A DNA stretch of 33,676 nucleotides from Ectocarpus siliculosus (lineage: Eukaryota; Sar; Phaeophyceae; Ectocarpales; Ectocarpaceae), in the NCBI GenBank assembly GCA_000310025.1, contig FN649750.1, positions 1,054,347-1,088,022 on the forward strand, written 5' to 3'. Positions within the stretch are counted from its first letter, which is position 1. Every line of letters starts with the position of its first letter. The notes beneath the pieces were generated by a model, which saw nothing but the letters and a program-made list of their open reading frames with translations, searched no databases and had not been told where the DNA came from. Below, in pieces: positions 29,489-33,676 of this stretch. The position numbers and the translations under genes are program-made.

Positions 29489-32400
29489 GGTGTTGTGTGG
29501 TGTTGTTCTGTTCTGCGCAGGACGATGGCTCCTGGCCGGTGCCCCCTATCGAGTCGCAGGCAAAGTCTTTCAACCCCAAGCTGATGGAGGGGCAGTGGTA
29601 CATCTCCGCCGGCCTTAACCCGGCCTTCGACACATTCGACTGCCAGGTGCGGTGCCTGCCGACAGCAGTTAACTAGGTTACCCGACTGACTTTAGTTTTT
29701 TGTTGTTCATTGGTGCCTGTTTTTGTCTGGTTCGCTTTGCTCGTATTGTAGCACTCCTGTGATTGACACGTGCGACCCTGTCGAGAGTCAACTGCCTTGC
29801 CCAACCTTGTTTTTTTTGTTTTTTTGCATGCTGGTGCCTTTCTTTCCCCGTGGTGGGCTGTACAGCAAACACACCTTTGGTTGATACTTGCGGCACTTCT
29901 ATGATAGACACGTTCGAGTGCCAGGTTCCTGTCGAGAGTCAATTATATGCTTTACCGGACCGGGTATGAATATATTTGGTGTAGACTGGTGCCTCTGGTC
30001 CTCTGATGGACTGCAATACAACAACAACTTTTTGGTGATGCTCATAGTACTCTGACTTGTTCAGGTGTAGTGTCTCGATTGCAGTACTAGCTTCGTTTGT
30101 CTCGACTCTCGCTCTGTTGAGGGTCGCAAGATTGTGTCCGTTGGCGTGTACGGTGACGTTCGTGGAATCGGCATGAGATCTGAGGTTCCATTTTGTTAAC
30201 GGTTTGTGGGGAGCCTTTGTTGTGTCATCACCGCCCTTTGCATCCTTTGTGTCCCCGGCTGTTAAAGCCGTCAACAACGGTTCACCGAAAGTTATGTAGA
30301 CCGGTGCCTGAGTAGATCGGACGAACACAAACGCGCACTGCTGCTTCCGTTTGTCTGTTTTGTCCGGAGAGTAGTTTATCCTCCCCCATGACGCCCCCTC
30401 GCGGGGACCCAGATCATGGCCTTTTGCAAGCATTGTCTGGCCTCAACCGCGCTGAGGCTGACGTGATTTCATTTGCCAGCCAATTCGCGCTGTCGATGCT
30501 AGTAAAAAAAACACGCACACAGCGGGGGTCGATAACATAAACTTTTGATGAAAACACCAACTTTTGATGAGTACAACTTATTGCCGTGACGAATATGCCT
30601 GTCTAACTGGCAGAGGTAGAAAACACATACCGGGATCAAGCGTTCTTTTTGACGTATTCTAAGCGCCTGTCTATTGAGAGCAGAGGTCGACAACATAAAC
30701 TGGGATCAATACCACTTTCTGTCGGAACCAACGCGCCTGTGTCTCAAGAGCCACCATGTCCTCTGCGGTTATACCCACATCCCGCACGCGCAGGTGCACT
30801 TCTTCAACAGCCCCAAGCCCGGCAAGCTTGTGGGCAAGCTCAACTGGCGCATCAAGGAGCCCGACGGCGAGTTCTTCACGAGGGACGTGGTGCAGACGTT
30901 CGACCAGGACCCCAAGAACCCGGCACACCTGGTCAACAAGGATAACGAGTACCTCCACTACAGAGGTGAGGACTAAATCGTTTTGCAGTACACCCAAACC
31001 CTCTCTGGCTTGCATGTTTGTCCAGTGCGACATGCGCCGCTTAGGAAACGTGGAAATTTAGAAGGCCGGGGGCGAGAGCTAAACCAACCCTCTCGCTTGC
31101 ATGTTTGTCCAGTGCAAAATTCGCCACTACAGTACTCCAGAAAACCTGGGAGCTCCGGCTCAAGAAGATCGGAACTTGAGCGCTGGACCGCAAGACCGGT
31201 GCTCCGTGGCGAACCCTAAACCTACATGTCCCTTGTTGAATTTCCGCACAGAACCCCGGACGAAAGTTTCTTTTTTGTGTGTGTCAAGCCCTCCCTGGCT
31301 GCTTTAAACTTCTTGCCCACGGGTTGGGCAAATGTAGAAGTGACCGATTGGCTTTCTCGAGGTTCTGTGCTCGACAGACAACAATGTTTCGCTCGTTACT
31401 CGTTGCTGCACCCCCTTTTGTCCAAACACTGTCGTCTGCCGCGGGCGACTGACACCTCTTCGACTTGAATCCGAACTCCCACCTCCGATAGGTTGCCATT
31501 GCTGCTGTATCCCGCCGTTGCACATTTACCCCATTTCGACCATGCTCGATTTTGTTTTTTCGCTTCTTGTGCAGACGACTGGAATTGTCCTCGAACTGCT
31601 GCTGTACTGTATCCCGCCGTTGCACATGTACCCCATTTCGTTCTTTCTTTTTTCTTTTTACAGCTTCTTGTGCAGACTCGGAACCGATTTGCTCGACTCG
31701 GAACCGATTTGCTGCTTTGCTCGACTCAGAACCGATTTGCTGCTTTGCTCGACTCGGAACCGATTTGCTGCTGGCTTCCGTCGGTTCATGCGTACCCCAT
31801 TTTGTCCACTCTCCCTTTATGTTTCCGTTTGTTGTACAGACGACTAGTACTCCTCGAACTGCTGCTGTATCCCGGCGGTTGTTCACATGTACCCCATTTC
31901 GTCCATCCTGTTCTTTTTTTTCCCGCTTGTTGTGCAGACGACTAAATAGTACTCCTCGCACTGCTGCTGTATCCCGGCGGTTCATATGTACCCCATGTCG
32001 TCCACCCTGTTATTTTTCTTGTGCAGACGACTGGTATATTCTCGATTCGGAGCCGAACTCCCACGTTCTGGTGGTATACCGGGGCAGCAACGATGCGTGG
32101 GACGGGTACGGCGGCGGCACGCTCTACACCAAGGTGAGTTGTTGCCGTGGTTGTCTTTTAAAAACCGTTCCGTTCTCTCTACCCAGTACCTTCTTCTGTC
32201 CGTACTAGTCAAAACACTTGGCTTACGCGGTCGATTCCCGTGGTCACAGGCAAACTTACCCCAAAAAAAGTATACTAAACAAGATGGATCCGAAGGGGTC
32301 CTCAAGTCAATAGGGAATCAACGACAGTCAGGCTAGAAGGTGAGCAGTGGTGTTGGCTGGGGTCGTTTGGGTTAACAGAGGTGGAGCGGGATGGGGGTTC

Positions 32401-33259
32401 GGTACTAGTGCGGGCGGGTGTCCTGTGCCAGCGTGCCAGTGTTTAATGGCGGGCGAGAGGCCATTTGGTCGTCATCTACAGCGGTACGCGCCAGCGCTCA
32501 AGGACTGTCACCATCACCAGCTAAATAGTGCAATTGCATCTGACTCTTGGTGTTGAGTAGGGTTCAAATTCTTGCGTATGCGTGGACGTTGAACCCTCCC
32601 CCCATGTTCTCCAACTGCCATGTTTTCAAGCACTAGCGCTCATTGTACACGGCAAGAATGAAGGCTGTATCGTTCGCCGAGGTTTGTCGAGGCCGATGGC
32701 GAACGTCGTTGTCGTCCTAGTGGCTACGGCACCACGGCTCTTGTGTTTGTGTGTAGCTGCCGAGGCGGATGTTCGGGCCGAAACGAAGCGAGCGCGGGAG
32801 CTCCAACAGAAGCGCGACGGGCGAACAAGCTGCCTTCGCCGCCGTCGGTGCTTGTCCCGGTCTTGTTTCCTGCCGTTTCCCTACCCATTTGCCACTAAAT
32901 AGCCTCTGCTTGGAAACATACATGGGGACCACCGATACATGCGCATCTGTATCGGAATGGTCCTATTATTTTCAAAATTTATCTTCTGTTTGGTGATGTA
33001 TACTTGTACAGGGATTGGGATATTCGCAATTTTATTTCAGACAATCGGGTAGTTGTTTGTGGTTTTTGTCGACGGTTCGATCCCATGGTCATGCGCGCCG
33101 TGTACCGCTGTTTTTCTTATTCTTTTTTTTCGTCCCGAACCCCTATCACAGGACAAAACCGTGCCGCCAGGGATCGTGGAGCGCGTGAAGGCCAAGTCTG
33201 AGGCTGCCGGCATCAAGTGGGAACGGTGGCAGTACAACGACAACACCTGCAAGCCCCAG
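26641..33259 (+). CDS. VDE: Violaxanthin de-epoxidase (or VDE-like), six exons, C-terminus outside window
   Basis: Thylakoid-lumen lipocalin-fold enzyme that uses ascorbate to convert violaxanthin to antheraxanthin and zeaxanthin when the lumen acidifies. Exons: 26641-27143, 28579-28732, 29521-29646, 30794-30965, 32027-32133, 33152-33259; intron phases are 2, 0, 0, 1, 0, and the last donor GT is at 33260. The 390 residues seen contain a hydrophobic segment and AFA cleavage-like site (about 117-140, lumen targeting), the Cys-rich domain (about 151-216), the lipocalin GQWY (243-246), FDTFDCQ (255-261), [35 protein letters not shown] and DNTCKP. Alignment from memory to plant VDE is gap-poor up to NTC. 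The Glu-rich tail is not in the window. The start is uncertain: the frame is open from 26530 and no clear plastid signal peptide is in this exon, so an upstream exon is likely. VDE versus VDE-like paralogue cannot be settled here. Confidence 0.9.
28860..28990 (-). repeat. SINE-like repeat, inverted copy with TTG tail, VDE intron 2
   Basis: A GTTGTTGTTGTCTTCACGTC run then GCAAGAACATTCGGGTCTC and CTCAGCACCTTG, ending near CCATGGTCACAGGTC. The same end (GTGGTCACAGG) closes the 32155 copy, defining the far end of the family. Confidence 0.6.
29740..29945 (+). repeat. Decayed copies of VDE exon 3 3' edge in intron 3
   Basis: Exon 3 ends TTCGACACATTCGACTGCCAG before GTGCGG. Inside intron 3, 29901-29931 reads ATAGACACGTTCGAGTGCCAG before GTTCCT, still encoding DTFECQ. 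A weaker copy (GATTGACACGTGCGACCC) starts at 29761. Both intron copies continue with CTGTCGAGAGTCAA. TGGTGCCT recurs upstream of each unit. Confidence 0.7.
30525..30760 (+). repeat. Tandem repeat (about 70-bp unit) before VDE exon 4
   Basis: Related units at about 30527, 30595, 30661 and 30735 share GCGCCTGTCTA-type starts, GCAGAGGTCGACAACATAAA and TGGGATCAATACC blocks. The array ends about 30 bp before the exon 4 acceptor at 30793. Confidence 0.55.
30995..31130 (+). repeat. Tandem duplication in VDE intron 4
   Basis: CTTGCATGTTTGTCCAGTGC occurs at about 31009 and again at about 31096, each preceded by an ACCCTCTC block and followed by a CGCCRCTTA- or CGCCACTAC-like block. Confidence 0.8.
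31440..32033 (+). repeat. Array of decayed copies of VDE exon 5 acceptor and 5' edge
   Basis: The genuine acceptor and exon start GTGCAG/ACGACTGG lies at 32021-32034. Copies of the same block (C-rich CATGTACCCCATTTCGTCC, a T-rich tract, then G(T)GCAGACGACT) occur at 31571, 31835 and 31934; a variant GTGCAGACTCGG lies at 31671; and a copy of exon sequence further in (CCGAACTCCCAC) at 31470. Between 31672 and 31770 a subrepeat CTCGACTCGGAACCGATTTG recurs four times and resembles exon 5 CTCGATTCGGAGCCGAACTC. Confidence 0.85.
32155..32245 (-). repeat. SINE-like repeat, inverted copy, VDE intron 5
   Basis: TTTAAAAACCGTTCCGTTCT, CTACCCAGTACCTTCTTCTG, TCCGTACTAG and then CGCGGTCGATTCCCGTGGTC. It starts about 25 bp after the exon 5 donor. 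A related end (GGTTCGATCCCATGGTCATG) also occurs at 33076-33095, about 55 bp before the exon 6 acceptor. Confidence 0.55.
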
Positions 33260-33430
33260 GTATTTTTTTTTTCCTTGATTGGCCATTGCTGTAATTTATT
33301 TGGTATTTTCGCTAGCGTGTGGGACTTCGGTGCTTTTGCCCCCAACCCTATGTGGTCTGATTTACTTGGTTGCACCCGGTTTTTGTTTCTGTCTGTGACG
33401 ACGGAGGTATGAAATACTGTATTCCGGGAT

Positions 33431-33636
33431 GTGAAATATGGCACGGAATGTGGAGGCATTGTGGGTCAAAGCCAAAGAGCTCATGAAATATGGCATAGAA
33501 GGTGGAGGCATTGTGGACCAAGGCCACAGAGCTATGAAATATGGCATGGTATGACGGAGGCAGTGTGGGCCGTGACCAAAGAAAAGTATGGTATGGAATG
33601 TGGACTCGTTGTGGTCCGAAGCAAAAGGGGGCTGGC
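33431..33636 (+). repeat. 51-52 bp minisatellite after VDE exon 6
   Basis: Units starting at 33431, 33483, 33534 and about 33585 share TGAAATATGGCAT, then GTGGAGGCATTGTGG and CCAAAGAGCT. A degenerate unit precedes it at about 33409. It lies in the intron after exon 6; the next exon is not visible in the remaining bases. Confidence 0.8.
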
Positions 33637-33676
33637 TGCTTGTGTAAACACAACAAGAACGATATCGAACAACAGG

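Noticed and set aside
31493-32208. Three overlapping plus-strand ORFs of 110-220 residues in VDE intron 4
   Set aside because: They are produced by the exon-edge repeat array; only the last part (32027-32133) is the real exon 5.
32740-32880. Helix-like plus-strand reading rich in Ala, Glu, Arg between VDE exons 5 and 6
   Set aside because: Joining exon 5 directly to exon 6 reproduces plant VDE spacing exactly (33 residues from YTK to NTC), leaving no room for an extra exon.
33060-33100. B-box-like GGTTCGATCCC
   Set aside because: No A box or acceptor stem upstream; it matches the end of the SINE-like family instead.
1-33676. CRISPR array, prokaryotic operon, rRNA or viral genes
   Set aside because: The tandem repeats lack unique equal-length spacers, all recognised genes are spliced nuclear genes, and no rRNA or viral motif is seen.

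Overview
The window is eukaryotic nuclear DNA, most likely from a brown alga (Phaeophyceae, Ectocarpus-like). I infer this from four intron-rich genes with very short exons, introns packed with triplet repeats and poly-C tracts, and a violaxanthin de-epoxidase, which is a plastid xanthophyll-cycle enzyme of plants and photosynthetic stramenopiles. None of the genes is visible as one long ORF. I rebuilt them exon by exon from protein-family motifs, GT/AG sites and intron phase.

Layout. (1) 20-560: a 214-bp tandem repeat. (2) 590-6365, minus strand: a seven-exon class 3 lipase with a complete Ser-Asp-His triad. (3) 6366-8920: a divergent intergenic region holding two small unassigned ORFs. (4) 8921-14336, plus strand: a six-exon mitochondrial carrier (SLC25 family) with three carrier repeats. 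(5) 14337-16643: a convergent intergenic region. (6) 16644-23679, minus strand: a nine-exon zinc-dependent histone deacetylase-family gene with all catalytic residues recognised; a stretch of about 20 residues between exons 3 and 4 is not accounted for. (7) 23680-26640: a divergent intergenic region with a foldback MITE-like element and a short ORF that looks like a plastid presequence. (8) 26641 to beyond the window, plus strand: violaxanthin de-epoxidase, six exons seen, with the C-terminus lying outside the window.

The four genes do not form a pathway; they look like unrelated housekeeping and plastid genes in alternating orientation. The unusual part is intron architecture. Several introns carry tandem, decayed copies of the adjoining exon edge together with its splice site: VDE introns 3 and 4, and deacetylase introns 7 and 8. 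A dispersed repeat ending in a C-tract sits in sense orientation just upstream of genuine 3' splice sites in two different genes. The terminus of a MITE-like repeat coincides with a lipase 5' splice site. These are the observations most worth following up.
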